64,000 bases of DNA from Hydra vulgaris (GCF_038396675.1 NC_088933.1:16076001-16140000), one strand, 5' to 3'. Positions 1-13,150 are shown, counted from the first letter of the stretch. Made by a program: numbers and translations. Notes: generated by a model from the sequence alone, not told the origin.

Positions 1-505
1 ACTCAATGATGTATTAAGAATAACAATTATAAATTAAGAATATGTATTCCTAATATATCATTAAAAATACTTATTTCAGATCTATTATTAACTTATTTTA
101 CTGTCATTAGTTATGACAATTTATGTAGAGTGTATTTTTTAGCTAATTTTTTTAACATTAATGGTAATGTAATAAAAAACTCGTTGCAAAGAAATATTTA
201 CCTTTAGATTTAAGCGTGAATAAATTAGCATCTACAGCCAAAACCACTGGCATAAACTTGGATAAATAGGAAACTTTAATTGTTTTAGACATTATAGTCA
301 CAGAATATGTGGTAGATTATTCGAGCTTACTGAATTATTCCAATTCTTGCGCAAAACTCAAAACGAGGATGTGTTTTTAAATTATAGCCGTTAGATTTGT
401 TCCAAAAATTGTTGTTTTGATTTTTACGCATTAGGACGGAATATTTCAGGCGGATGGAATAACCTACGATTATAGTAGATTATTCCAATATTTGTATTTG
501 TTTTT

Positions 506-696
506 TTTTACTGTAAATCATGCGCGGAGTGTTGCTACATCAACTAACTTATACTTGACTCGGAGTGCTGCTACATCGAGTGACAAATAGCCTGACTCGC
601 AATGGAGTGCTGCTACATCGACCATCTTATAGCCTGATTCGCAAGGGAGTGCTGCTACATCGACTGAGGGTTTGGTTGGGGCAGGCACTCTACCAA
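506..696 (+). repeat. 42-bp minisatellite, copy 1
   Basis: GAGTGCTGCTACATCG recurs at 563, 605 and 647 (42-bp period), with a variant unit at 527. Between copies is a spacer like AGCCTGACTCGCAA. The flanks (CTGTAAATCATG on one side, GGTTTGGTTGGGGCAGGC on the other) are shared with an inverted copy at 63068-63382. Because 42 is divisible by three, the array reads as an open frame of a 14-residue repeat; I think this is coincidental and not a gene. Confidence 0.75.
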
Positions 697-701
697 GTAA
701 T

Positions 702-832
<131 letters not shown>

Positions 833-2280
833 GGATGGAACAATCTACTATAATCGTAGATTATTCCATTTGCCTGAAATATTCCGTCCTAATGCGTAAA
901 AATCAAAACAATTATTTTTGGAACATTTCTTACGGCTATAATTTAAAAACGCATCCTCGTTTTGAGTTTTGCGCAAGAATTGCAATAATTCAGTAAGCTG
1001 AAACAATCTACCACAACACTCATACGTTTTATTAGTCACGCGACATTTAGCGCGTGGCGCGAAATTTATTAGTATGGTGTGACATTTAAACAATTATACT
1101 CTCAGTGACAATTATAAGTGCTTGTAAACTGTAATAAGTCGCGCAACTTAAAGCATTTCTTTTGTAAAGATTTAAAATTGCCGTGAAATTTAATCATTTT
1201 GATGGGACGTTTAAGAATGTGGCGTGACATTTTTTACTGTGTATTTATATTTTTTTAAAGCGCGTCTTGAAAAGGTTTGTATCTTATGTGGTTTAAATTG
1301 GTAAAAGGTAAAAAAAAGTCGAATGTTTTAGATAAGCACATTGAAATGTTTAAATTCACGAAATGAATTGAATACGTAATGAAAAAATTACATTGTTCAT
1401 GTCTCAACATATCTCAGTTTTAGTTTGTAGCAAATGTTGTAAAAAATGGTTGAAATTAATTTCATTAGAAATAAATACAAATAAATACATTACGTTCTTC
1501 AATATAATTTTTCATTAGAATTAATTAGTATTAGGGTGGATATTGTTTTATCTCATTCATTTTTGATCGAGCTTCGTTTAGGTAATGAAGGCTAACATCT
1601 GGTAATGTTAGACTTTTTCTTGAAATTTCACAAATACAGCATTTATCCATTAACATTAGTTATTTATTATTAGTTATTAATTTATCTATTAGTTAACATT
1701 AGTTAACAAATATTTTAAAATATTTTTGTATTAATTTATCATAAATTATTTTAGCATTGAATATTGAAAAAAAAACTATTTCAACATAAATTATTATAAA
1801 TTATTATAGCATAATAATAGCTTAGATAGAGTTTTTTATTACATTACCATTAATGTTAAAAAAATTAGCTAAAAAATACACTCTACATAAATTGTCATAA
1901 CTAATGACAGTAAAATAAGTTAATAATAGATCTGAAATAAGTATTTTTAATGATATATTAGGAATACATATTCTTAATTTATAATTGTTATTCTTAATAC
2001 ATCATTGAGTATTTTAAGCTCGTAAGAGTTAACAAAGGTAAAATCACGATATGATTTCATATGTATAACTCTTTATAATTTTCCTTAGGATAAAGTTTAC
2101 AAAAGTAAACTAAACAATATGGCTTCAAAAAGAAGCATTCAACTGAACACGCAGTGGTTTTTTAATTTATTTTAGTGGTTTTTTAATTTAATAATTCGAA
2201 TTTAGAAACATTTTAAAACATTCTTTTTACAAATTTCATAATTAAAATAGAAAATAGGCGAATGATATGAGATAGTAGAT

Positions 2281-2422
2281 GGTGTAAATTGTAAATAAGT
2301 AAGGTTTTACTTGTAATTTTATTGTAATTGTATTGTAAATTGTATTGCAAATTATCTTGTAAATTGTACTTGTAAACTGTAATGTAAATTGTTTAAGTTG
2401 TAAATATGTAAGGTTTTACTTT
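2281..2422. repeat. Degenerate short tandem repeat (TGTAAATTG-like)
   Basis: Repeated variants of TTGTAAATTGTA, bounded by two copies of a GTAAGGTTTTACTT-like segment (about 2300 and 2408). It lies just outside the next TIR element. Confidence 0.55.
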
Positions 2423-2429
2423 TTGTAGG

Positions 2430-3599
2430 GGAGAGTGTGTATGAAAGAGCCAGGTTTTGAAGGAGCCAAAACCATTATTTCTAACTTACTGGCATCTGAT
2501 CCTTATGTATTTAACTCTTTGTGTGGCAACACTGGATACCTGTAACCCACAAAAAATGTACAGTTCTACTAAAATAAATAGCGTCGTAAGGGAGCACTAA
2601 AGATTTTGAAAATGAAAAGTAATTTTTTGGTGGTTTACTTATTTATTTTTAAGATTAAGTGTAATATTTTATTTGGTAAAAGAAACATGCTGCATTCTTA
2701 TATATATATTTGCCCTTCATTTACACAAAAAATATTAGATTAAAGCTTTTGTCAAAATTGTTTAATTAAGGTTATGTATTTAACCAAACAATTTTTGAAA
2801 GAGCCGACTGTTTATGCTATGAATAAGCCGACTTGTTTATTTACCTTTTTTTATACTAAATAATCGTTTTGCGCTTTAACGACTTCATATATTTTTAGTA
2901 ATGCTTCATTGAGCTTATTCTATCGAAATTAGTTGTTTTAATGACTTTTCCTGAAGTTGTAAAACATAGCTTTGAAATAGTTTGAATTTAAAATAATATT
3001 TGATAAAATTTTTTTAAGTCAAAGTTCTGAAAAAGCCATTTTTTTTTAAAGTTTAAATAATTTTTTAAAACTTTTTTTGTATTGTTTGATTCATTTTATT
3101 ATATTCTATTACGTATTTATTATATTATTATGTATTTTTATTATTATGTTATTTCATTATTCTCATTCTCATTTAATTTTTTGATTTTGAATAATTTGTA
3201 AAACTATTATTAAAGCTGTTTTATCATTTGTTATCATAAAATTATAAAACTTTAAGTACAATCTGATTTTTAGAAGTCTATTTAACAGTTTAACATTTTT
3301 AAAAGACTTGATAGTGTTCAAAAAAAAGTTATGGCTGATAGTCGTTCGAAAAAAGTTACGGCTTATTCATGGTACAGAGGTGGCTCTTTCATTGAAACAA
3401 TGTTATGAAAGAGCTGTTTTCTTTCTTTTTTTAAAACAGGTGTATGATAGATTATTAGCATTGTTATTCGATTTACTTTAGTTTTAAAGTATTACCCAAT
3501 AATGTAATTATTGAATAAAAAAAAAATAGAAATAAAAAGTTATTACAATTGAGTTTTTTTCACGCCATTTTAAAACTGGCTCTTTCATACACACTCTCC
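2430..3599. mobile_element. TIR element with GGAGAGTGTGTATGAAAG ends
   Basis: The left end GGAGAGTGTGTATGAAAGAG is matched by its reverse complement at the right end, giving about 29-bp TIRs 1.17 kb apart. The interior has further copies of a GAAAGAGCC motif in both orientations (near 2797, 3030, 3370 and 3410). No transposase frame was recognised. It is probably a non-autonomous DNA transposon; its superfamily is unknown and I could not define a target duplication. Confidence 0.65.
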
Positions 3600-3730
3600 G
3601 CTAAATTGTATACGTAAAGTATTTTTCACAAATTTATATAAATATATAATTATATAAAAGCAAACTACAACAATACTAAAATAAAAAAGCTACAACATAA
3701 TGAAGAATTAATATATAAAATTTGCTCTTT

Positions 3731-3836
3731 CCCAGTGGGCACGGTACGTTTTTAAAACGTTTTATAGACGTTTTTATACGGTTTAAACCTAATAAAAACG
3801 TCCAAAAAACGTTTTAAAAACGTAGTGCCCACTGGG
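3731..3836. mobile_element. 106-bp MITE, CCCAGTGGGCAC ends
   Basis: A near-complete palindrome: CCCAGTGGGCAC at the left and GTGCCCACTGGG at the right, followed inward by ACGTTTTTAAAACGTTTT on both arms. It is a short MITE-like hairpin without coding capacity. Confidence 0.8.
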
Positions 3837-4387
3837 TTACTCTTTGAGAAAAATAATGTTTCCAAATCCATAATTTTCATAAATTTTGATGAAAAATTAT
3901 TTTTTTAATATAAAATAAATATTTTAAATAATGCTAATCGTATTTTAAAGGAATTCTTTAAAATAAGATTATTGTTATTTAAAAACTATATTTCCGGACT
4001 CCAAGAGTTGCATATCTAAATTGAATCATTCGCACTTGATCTGGCTTTTGAAATTGAATAAAATTGTTTCATACACCATAAATAGGAAAAACGCATAGCA
4101 TTAAATATGAAGACATGCAAACAATTTCCCACCCCTTCATTCAATATACAATGCGCGATTGTCACACATGTTTTTACTGAATTACTAATGACCTATTATG
4201 GGTGTGGCTGCTTTTGCATCTGCCACAAACTGATTTTCTTGTGCCGCATACAAAAAGCTGATTTTCTGTAAATTATCAGTCCACCGATATCTTATGTTGT
4301 AACGATATGGTGGAAATTTTTTTTAATCTTTATTTAAGTTTCAGTGACATAACGTAAGTTGCATATTGTGTAAAAATAATACTTTTG

Positions 4388-4541
4388 TTTTTTTTAGGTA
4401 ACTTCTAACAGGGCTTTTTTTTTCACAGAGCACCACGGAAGTTCACACTTTCTTTCATACTAATGTCGCTTATTGGGCTGGAGCTGGCTTCGAACCTCGG
4501 ATCTCGGACCTCTTGGTTCTGAGCCAGAGCTCTTAACACCA
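4388..4541 (-). mobile_element. tRNA-derived SINE, 5'-truncated copy
   Basis: Read on the minus strand this contains a perfect Pol III B box, GGTTCGAAGCC (4486-4496), preceded by sequence seen in three other copies in the window (27032, 29866, 34098). The A-box end is lost here. The 3' part contains CACCACGGAAGTTCACAC-like sequence, shared with the other copies as a GAGCACCGYGG segment. Confidence 0.7.
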
Positions 4542-5099
4542 TATTAAAAGTTTTAATACAGTTCACTACAACGATTTGCAGAAATCTGACCTTAAAGTTG
4601 AAACATTTTTTGACATATTTTTTTAGGTAATGTAAGTTAAACGGTACTTTTGGTCAAAGTTTCGCCATCCTTTTGTCAGACTCAAAACTTTTTAAACTAT
4701 TTTAATCTTCAGACTAACAGCTTTTATCTATAATAGCTAAAAATTAATTAAGCAGTTTAAATATTTGATAATGTTGATGGCGTGTAAGTTAAACGTGGAA
4801 CGTGCTATATATACTTTCTTTAACGCTGAAAAGTAAAAAAAAATTCGTAAGGAAACAAAAAAGTTTGTATGTGGGTTTACTTAAATATTAACTAGTATTT
4901 AGTTTAGCAGAAAAGAATGAATTGAAATGTCTTATTAATAAAGATTGCATGAAGCGGTTTACTTTGTTCCTTTCTTTTTACGGCATTACATACGTTGAGC
5001 GTATGTAAGCCAGAGCTAACACTAGTTGCTAAAGCAAGTATCTTCAATGAACATAATGTAAATAAGTTTTTCAGATAGCTGAAGAAGTTAACTAAATAT

Positions 5100-7010
5100 C
5101 AACATTATGCATCTCTCGAATATACAAAGCAGATAAAACTGGAATCACAACTGTTCAAGGCGAGACAACAAAGCTAGCAGGTAAAGCTAGCAGTACCTTA
5201 GATTGATCGCAGCCTAATAGGTTTAATAAGATGAAAAAAATAATTTCTAAAGTTGAATTGCTCTGTTGGTTGGAATGATGCTACTTTGAAAAAGCAGTAT
5301 AAGAAAATGTGTAAAACCATGGAATACAGCATTCTTATAGTTAGAAATAAACATGAAAATTAACTTTCCATAAAGCCTATGAAAAATCTAAAAGTGTTAT
5401 TTCATTACACAAACAATCAGCGAACTGCAAAGAATTTTATTAAAGCCTTAATGAAAAACGATGACTTTGTAACAAACGACTTGAAAGAAATAGTACGTGT
5501 TTTAAATGAAACACTTTACGAGTATTTTGTTTGTGATGAACTAGGAAATCTTCCAGATTTTAATTAAAGGAATAAATGAAAAATGTTTAGATATTGAGCA
5601 TCTTACTATAACGTATGATGAAGTTTGCAAAAGATTAAAAAAAACTTAATCCAGATCGATCGTGTGGAGCAGATAACATATAACCATGTCTTCTTAAAAA
5701 CTGTGCGGACAGCCTGGGACTCTAAGAATTATTAGAGTGCGGTTATCTACCTATTCAATGGAGATCGGCTAATGTTACGCCATTATTTAAAAATGGAAAT
5801 AAATTACTTCCCAGAAACTATAGATTAGCCTCGCTGGCTTCTTTACCGCGCATAGAAGGCATAGTAGGGGAGTTGGTTATGAAACATATGGCTGAAAATA
5901 ATTATTTCGTCTCTCAACATTGTGAAGAATAAGTCATGCAGCACAAATTTTCTTAAAATTTAAATTATATCTGAAATCAATTTAGCCTTGGTTATCCAGT
6001 AGTAGTCCTTTACTTGGACTTTGTGAAGGCTTACAATACAGTACCTCATCGCAGATTGATACATAAAATAAAAGGGTATGGGTATTGGTAAGCTGCTAAA
6101 ATGGCTTGAAGCTTACTTTAAAAATAGAAGACAACGAATTGTACAAGGTGAAGTAGTCTCTGAGTGGAGAAATATTGCAAGCGGCATGTCACAAGGATTG
6201 GTAATTGGGCCGATTTTGTTTGTAATATTCATTAACAACCTAGCAGAACATTTTAACTGTAACTCGAAACTTTATGCGGATGATGCAATGTTAATTAGTC
6301 AGGTCAAAGATAGATATGATGTTGAGTTATTGAAATTAGACTTAAATAAAGCTGTTGAATGGTCGAAGGCGTGGCTTGCTAAGTTTAATGCTAAAAAAAC
6401 ATGTAGTTAGGCATTTAAGTAAAAAAAAAATTAAGTATGAATACTCTATGTACAGGAAATCACTCTGAAAAACAAACTTAGAGAAAGATCTTGGAGTATT
6501 ATTTTTTTCAAGCTTGAAATGGAAAGATCATGTAATGGTTTGTACCTCAAAAGCAAATAGAAAGATGGAGATGTTGAAAAGTATTTTTTATAAAATTGAA
6601 GTTTGTATGTTCAGGTTATTTTATACAACATTTGTTCGGCCTCTTATTGAATGGGCAGTGCCTATTTGGTCTCTTTGCTTCAAAGGTGAAGTTGAAGCTA
6701 TAGAAAGAGTGCAACATTACTCTACTAGAATTGTTACATTGTTGAAGAATTTGATGTATGACAAAAGGTTGAAACGTCTAAATATTACAGATCTTTATAT
6801 GCGAGTGTATAAAATTAAAAATGGTTTGGAAGAATTTAAACTAAAAAATAAATTTGAGTTGAAAGCATTTCAATCTAATAGAGAAAATAACTGTAAATAT
6901 GACCGTGAAATTACTAAATATCAACGTAAACACAATTACCTATTCAACAGAGTTGCTCTTATTTGGAATATATTAGTCACAGCTTATCACTATTACAACT
7001 ATTACTATTA
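5100..7010 (+). pseudogene. CR1/jockey-like LINE relic: reverse transcriptase
   Basis: Fragments of one non-LTR retrotransposon ORF lie in order with frameshifts and stops. A pre-RT part (5379-5567, with ..ELGNLPDF) leads to an RT finger region around 5740-5900 (SANVTPLF.., NYRLASLAS), then LDFVKAYNTVPH (about 6015), SGMSQGLVIGPILFVIFINN and the catalytic YADD box (6270-6281) in 6078-6410, and a thumb/C-terminal part in 6514-7000. The SGMSQG and YADD motifs identify a non-LTR reverse transcriptase. The 5' endonuclease part is missing or unreadable. The copy ends in an (ACT)n tract, which may be the element's own 3' repeat. It is not functional. Confidence 0.85.
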
Positions 7011-7057
7011 CCACTACTAATACTACTACTACTACTACTGCTACTACTACAACTACA

Positions 7058-7118
<61 letters not shown>
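6988..7118. repeat. (ACT)n microsatellite at the LINE 3' end
   Basis: Almost pure ACT trinucleotide repeat with a few ACA and GCT variants, directly after the LINE C-terminal coding relic. Confidence 0.95.
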
Positions 7119-8586
7119 AGTTTTGTAGTCATTTGAAACTTGGTATTTTACATAGGTTTTTTTAATCCCTAGTTTGATGCAACAACTGCATATAAAAACT
7201 ATGCTAGCGCCTTCAACCAGTTTGTTTTATTTGATGTTTTGTTTGTTGGTAAACTCGACATACTTCTTGTTCGAGGAAATTCTAGAAAGGTGCAGTAATG
7301 ATATTATTCCACCAAAGCACCGTTGTTGGGCAGCTCAAACAATGAGCATGTTAACTTAAATTGTCAAGCTGGAGTTGAATTGCAGGCCATTTTTTTAAAG
7401 CCAACTAAAAATACCCAGGGAATATAGAATCCCCAAAATAGGATGGTTGTGATGGTAAACAACATTAGGGCAGCCCTGAGGTTGGCGACACCAGTGATCA
7501 CCAGTTTAAAGTTCTATTATGAAGCTTTAAAATACCTATTAATCAAAGTACATAATTTTCTATATTTTTTTGTTGTATGTAAATATAACAATCCAAACTT
7601 TCTATAATGTTTACATTTGAACGGTACTTCCATTCTTTTATGCATCCATATTACAAGCTGTCAGTTGTCAGCTATATTTGCCATGAATATAGCATAATGG
7701 ACGATACAATAAATTGAGTGAAAAGATGCATTATGAGGGATCTCTTTTGCCTAATCAACACAAAAAACTAGATTTTGTGCCAGAATCCAACAAGACTCAC
7801 CAGGCGGATCCGGGCGACATTGATGTAAATAACAATTTACTCATAATATAAACATAACATAAAGTGAAAATACTGAACAAAATAAAGTGTAAAACACTGT
7901 ATGATGTTTAGTATCATAAGTATGTTTAATAAAAGCGTAACTATTATCCCATACGAATGATAACTTTAAATCATCCCATACAGATGATAACTTTATATTA
8001 TCCCATATGTAAGTTGATATGGATATCAAAAAGTCAACGTGAGAGAGGAGGACAGTAACGTTTTTTTTTATTTGCTATTCTAAAAAAAATTTAAAAATTT
8101 TTTTTTGGTATTGGACTTAAAGCGGACTAGCGCTACTAATTTTAAAGTTTGAAAAAGAAGCGGGGAGCAATAGCGGTTTCTGGTTATCTGAGATGCAAAA
8201 GGTAGTAGCAGCGCTTTCGGAAATTTGGTAGAGATACCAAATTCTGTTAAAGACAAACAGTTAGGCAAGTGTTCATGTCAAACAAACAAAATAACAAAAT
8301 GAACCGAAGATGAAGTGATTTAGGTAACGCAGGATTGAAAGCCAGATGTTGAATGAGCAAATATAAGCATTTTTATCCCCATAATAGTAAGTATAGATAA
8401 CAACACAATACGATGGACATAAATTAAACTAATTTCTAGTTTTTTTGTTGCTGAAAAACTTTAGTTAAAAGATAAGTAAAATCATACTATAATATCATTT
8501 TACATATGTTTTTAAGATTTTGTTTCTAAATACTAAGCATTTAGTATTTTTTTTCTGGCATTTTTTTAAACGCATATTTTAATTTT
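7119..8586. other. Intergenic, no gene recognised
   Basis: Only short open frames without recognisable motifs. About 7940-8010 holds roughly three degenerate copies of a 27-bp unit containing CCCATACNGATGATAACTTTA. Confidence 0.5.
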
Positions 8587-9284
8587 AGGGTAACATTGAC
8601 AGGAATGCTCAAGTCATCTTTTGGGCCTCAAGCAAAGAAATCAAGGGAATCGAGCAAAGATTGGTGGAATATCTAACATTTGATGAATTTTTCACGATTA
8701 CATAAAATAGAAAACTAAAAAAAGTTAATTTTTAAAAAGATGTATCAATAAGTGTCAACGGATCTAAAAACCAACTCTTGCAGAAAGTTACATAACACTT
8801 AATGGTTTGCATAATACTGCTAGAAACAAAACATCAGAACATGAAGATTTATCTCGTTCTTTCAGAAATTGAACCAAACACTAAAAAGCCTGTCAAAAAA
8901 AATCCATCAAAAAATTACAACGCTGAGAGATTTTGTTGGAGCCAGATATTGGTTCAGTGTTGTAGAGTTTACTATTTTAACAATTCTAAGACATAGCCAA
9001 GAAAAAAAGTTTTTAATCATAAATTAATATATTTTTTTTATATCTTCAAGTCGATACTATTAGAACTTAAGCTTATTGATATCTTTGAAATAAAAATATT
9101 TCATTACATTTTTATTGCAATTTTACAACTTTTTAATGCTGCTAATTTCAAGAACCAACATGTAGATTGGTGCTAGTATATATTTAAAATGTTTTCTCCG
9201 TTAATTTTTTTTTGTCAAAACTACAATGATAACTCTCACAACATTCACGGCATAAAACATACTAATGTCAATGTTAACCCGTAT
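8587..9284 (+). mobile_element. Small TIR element, GGGTTAACATTGACA ends
   Basis: GGGTAACATTGACAGGAATG near 8588 pairs with the reverse complement of CTAATGTCAATGTTAACCCG near 9265-9284. The interior around 8850-8990 encodes a short basic stretch followed by FVGARYWFSVVEF, reminiscent of the C-terminal end of some pogo-type transposases, but too short to assign. A further TIR-like AACATTGACATTAGGGG lies just outside at 9292. Confidence 0.45.
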
Positions 9285-10374
9285 AGAGGATAACATTGAC
9301 ATTAGGGGTTGTACACCAATAGCAATATCAACAATCTATCAATATATTACATACCTAATTAAATTTGTATTAGTTTACGGCAACAATACCATTGGTAAAC
9401 ACGTAAAAATATTTCATATCAAAATTCATTAATCAAAATATTTCATATCAAAATCACATTAAGAAGAAAATATATTTTCTAAATGTTTAATGTTACACCA
9501 CATGGTGCACAGGAACATGCTCTAAGACCTTGCAACACATTCTTATATTTTATTTTTGTTTATCATCAGAAGACTCTTCCTTATTCCAAAAATGTAAATA
9601 TTATGAAAGACTTGATAAGATTATATTGTTATAGAGAACTTGTAGAAGACTGAATAAGTATCATTGGAACCTTGGGGTAATACGCAAAATACAAAATACA
9701 TAACCTTATCATTGAGAACTTTGGTGTTATACGCAAAAAACACATAAACATTGTGATTCTTATATTTTAAATATTTAACAAATTTACAAATATTTTAAAT
9801 ATTATTGGGATAAAGTTTTGTTTTGTTTTTTCCAGTTGAATTATGATTTGCGTGTGTGTGTATTTTTTTTTTTTTTTTTATGTTTTTAGGATAAATTGTT
9901 ATTAATATATTTTTAGAATTTTTATATTTGTTATATAAATAGGGGCCGCAATGAGAGATAGAGAATTAAGAGTTTTTTTTTTGGGGGTTCGATAAAGTTA
10001 CCAGTTGCTGCTGTGTTAAACTTATTGGTAATTGAATAAAAAAAGTTTTCTGTAAATCGTGAATGAACTAATCCCATTTTATATTTTAGCACAAAGTGTA
10101 TATTAGCGTAGATATTAATTTGATAAATGTTTAGCGCTTTCATCTTTTATGATGTATTATTCTAGAAGCATGTTTCTGCCATCAATAAAGAGACATTAAT
10201 TTTCTTTTGTGTGTGCTTCCCCATGCAATGTTAGCGAATGCAAAATGATTATGTATAAACGAAAAGTAAAGAACTTTCAAGTTTTTTTTTGTGATAAAAA
10301 TGAAAAAAGCTTTGAAAAAAAAAAAGCTTTGAAAAGTAAACCAAGATTTTTAGATACTTAAGTGTTGATGACCT
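9285..10374. other. Intergenic, no gene recognised
   Basis: AT-rich sequence with homopolymer runs. Around 9660-9745 a segment containing GGTAATACGCAAAATACA is followed by a diverged second copy. No convincing coding or RNA feature. Confidence 0.4.
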
Positions 10375-11275
10375 TTATGTAAGCTGTCCATGAAATATTT
10401 TTGTCTATGACCGCTTTAAGAAATTTAGTTGTTTGGGTATTTCAATGTTGTTGTAATCGATACTTAGAGAGGGAAGAATTGATGGAAGTGTCTTTTTTTG
10501 TTGAAAAAAATATATTTAATTTTTTGTACGTTTATTGATAACTTATTAGCACTGAACCATGTTTTAAGTCGTTGAAGCTCAAGATTAACTTAATCATAAA
10601 GGTCATCAGTAAAAGAAGATGAATAAAACAGATTTGTATCATTTGCAAATATTATGCAATCAAGATTTGTAGAGGCTTTAAGAAGATCATTAATGTATAT
10701 AAGGAACAACAAAGGGGAAAGATCCCTGTGGAACACCACATTTTATTTTCAGTAGCTTTGAATAAGAAATTTCTTCAATTATGACACATTGTTGCCTATT
10801 ATTTAAATAACTGATGAACCATTTAATAGTTTTATTTTTTATGCCATACTTCATTCAATCATTTTTTCAATCATTTTTTCAATCATTTTTACAATCATTT
10901 TTTCAATACTTTTTTCAATACTTTTTTCAATCATTTTTTCAATCAGAATTTTATGGTTGACCATATCGAAAGCTTTTGTAAGGTCAATAAAAACTCCCAA
11001 TACAAACTGTTCTTTATCAATAGATCAGCTGATGTTGTTTATGAGGTCTATGGTTGCGTGTTCCGTTGAATGATTTGTTAGAAAACCGTACTGGTATTCA
11101 ATTAAAATTTTGTGAGAGTCTATTGTAGATTATTCGTACCAGAAGCTTAGAAAATACTAGAAGAATTGAGATATTCAAGAAGAATTAAAGAATTGAGTTT
11201 TATAATCATTTAGTGATGCCGTGTCTTCAGTTTTAAACACTGATAAAATTTTTCTCATTAACCCTCTGAAATAAC
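10375..11275 (-). pseudogene. CR1-like LINE relic: reverse transcriptase
   Basis: The minus strand encodes, in order from high to low coordinates, FSKLLVRIIYNRL (about 11150), YQYGFLTNHSTEHATIDLI, FIDLTKAFDMVNHKIL (about 10960), YGIKNKTIKWFISYLNNR, CGVPQGS (about 10725), LFLIYINDL and FANDTNLF (about 10640), then LKTWFSANKLSINVQK. This is the motif order of a non-LTR reverse transcriptase. The catalytic box has decayed from an F/YADD type to FAND and there are internal stops and a frameshift after CGVPQGS. A 12-bp minisatellite interrupts it between HKILI and the YGI segment. Both ends are truncated. Confidence 0.85.
10855..10947 (-). repeat. 12-bp minisatellite inside the LINE coding sequence
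   Basis: On the minus strand about eight copies of ATTGAAAAAATG (variants AGT, GTAAAAATG) lie between the codons for HKILI and the YGI segment of the reverse transcriptase. The period keeps frame and would add repeats of a four-residue Ile-Glu-Lys-Met/Ser unit. Confidence 0.85.
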
Positions 11276-11850
11276 TTTGAATGGTCGCAACTTTTGAACG
11301 AGAATTTTTTTTGATTAAATTTAACATATGTCAATGAATTCAGCAAATTTATTTACAGATGCCAGGCAAATAAATTTATTCAAGTTTAGAATAACACAAA
11401 AAAATTTAAAAAACTTGAAAAATTTCTTTTAGAAACCATACCCTTGGGGTTGGACTGGTTAGAGATTCTTTTCAAACACCACAAGATTGCATAAATAAAA
11501 CTTGCGAGCATGCTTTTTGAGTTTCAAAAGTGAAATTGCAAACTGAACTATAGACTTTATTAACTACTTACTACTATTGCTATTTCAGTTATAAATATTG
11601 TTAGAATTCAGTTATTACAATTACTATTTCAAGTATTAACAATTAGCGACGGCTAGCCATCGTTAGTTGTTAATACTAACTCATATAAAATTGAAATAAT
11701 AACTCCTAACACGCGTTGACGTAAACTGTAAACATGCTTTTGATCATTACATTGAAATATAATTAATGAGCCGATATATCATGAAAATATTATAAATGCA
11801 TATAAGAAGTTTTTATTTGAAGTATTCTTTTAAAATGCCTAATCACGTTG
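11276..11850. other. Intergenic, no gene recognised
   Basis: AT-rich, with an imperfect inverted pair around 11620-11680 (AAGTATTAACAATTAGCGAC against AACTAACGATGGCTAGCCG-like sequence). No coding relic recognised. Confidence 0.35.
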
Positions 11851-11859
11851 ATTTTGTTA

Positions 11860-13150
11860 AAATGTTTTGCATTTGCTGCTTCAGGAAAGGCAAGGATTTA
11901 AGACCTATAAATAATGATGAAACAACATATATAAATCTAAATTAAAAGAAAAAAGACTACTCAAACCTTGTCAAAATTATATTCTGGAAAGAATATTCAT
12001 CTAATAACTCAGATCTTCGTAAAATGCTTTGTTCATTGTAGAAAACTCAAATTTAGAAAAAATCTTGCTAGAACTGACCCTTATTTCACTATGCGACCGT
12101 GTTATGAAGGTAAAATATACATTTTTATATATAATGTACTTAAGTTAAAATTTAGTTACGTTATTATGACATCTATAGTTAATAGACACAAGCTATGAAA
12201 TTTAGACCTGAACACCAGAATTATCAGAGGGAGAAAATGTGAATGTTTTATATGTTAAAAATGGTGCAAATCAAAAATAGAAAAAATATTGGCCCTTATT
12301 GTTGAATGTGTTTCTTGAAAACCTGTTTATAAAGGCACCGAAGATGTTTTAAATAAATCGGCAAAAAACTTTTTTGTCCAAATTGCTATGTTTAAGTGTC
12401 ACGAGGAACTCCACATTCCTGCATTAAGTTAGAAAGACAAAAGAATTTGACGGCCATTGTAAGATCGAAATCTTCAACAACGCAAGGATAATTTCTGTCT
12501 AGTTCTATTAAAGGTTTAAGCACAAACGAATCAGGGAACACTTTAGCTTTGAAAACTTTTGGTTCAAAGCACCTTGTTATCTCTGTCGAGAGTTACTGAC
12601 TGAGGTTAAGATATCTTTCTCTTTTTTTTGGACAAAAATTGAACAAACTTCAACTAAAACTACATAGCAGGTAAGGTTTTGATGCTTAAATTTTTTTCTT
12701 TTAATAATTCACTTATGAGTTTAAAGACAATTTTTAACGTAATTTTGTTATGGCTAAGTAATTGCAATATGATGGAAGATGCACACTTTCTGAGGAGTGA
12801 AGGAGGACGAAAAAGTGTGAAATCTGGTTTCTATATTAAACAGACTGAGAACAACAAGCTGGTTGCAAAAATTGTTCGATTGTGACATATTCCCTTTATT
12901 ATTAGAAGTAAATGAAAACAAAAAGGGAAGTGATCTATTAACTAAAACTTTTTTCAGATAACTAGAATACAATCTATATCATTCATTTTGATTTTCTATG
13001 CATGTATAGTATAAAAAAAGATACTCCTTTAGTGAATTGCAATGACGTTGAAGAGCTTGCAGTGATGGTGCTTAATCACAGACATAAAGAAACAAACGGT
13101 GTTGGTATTAAACTAGGTGTAGATGGAGGGCAGGGGTTTTTCTATTCTAA
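11860..13150 (+). pseudogene. Unrecognised coding relic, possible zinc-finger transposon-like family
   Basis: Broken plus-strand frames carry short stretches that look protein-like: a CxxCFRKxKDLRPI segment near 11872, a C-x-C-x2-C-rich stretch near 12238, and DVEELAVMVLNHRHK followed by KLGVDGGQGFF near 13050-13130. I have a vague memory of orphan, repeat-like animal proteins with an N-terminal Cys pair and an LGVDGGxGF motif, but cannot name the family. Many stops and frameshifts mean it is dead. Confidence 0.35.

Noticed and set aside
4486-4496. A functional tRNA gene at the B box
   Set aside because: The A box and acceptor stem are missing and the sequence belongs to a multi-copy SINE; the same applies at 27171.
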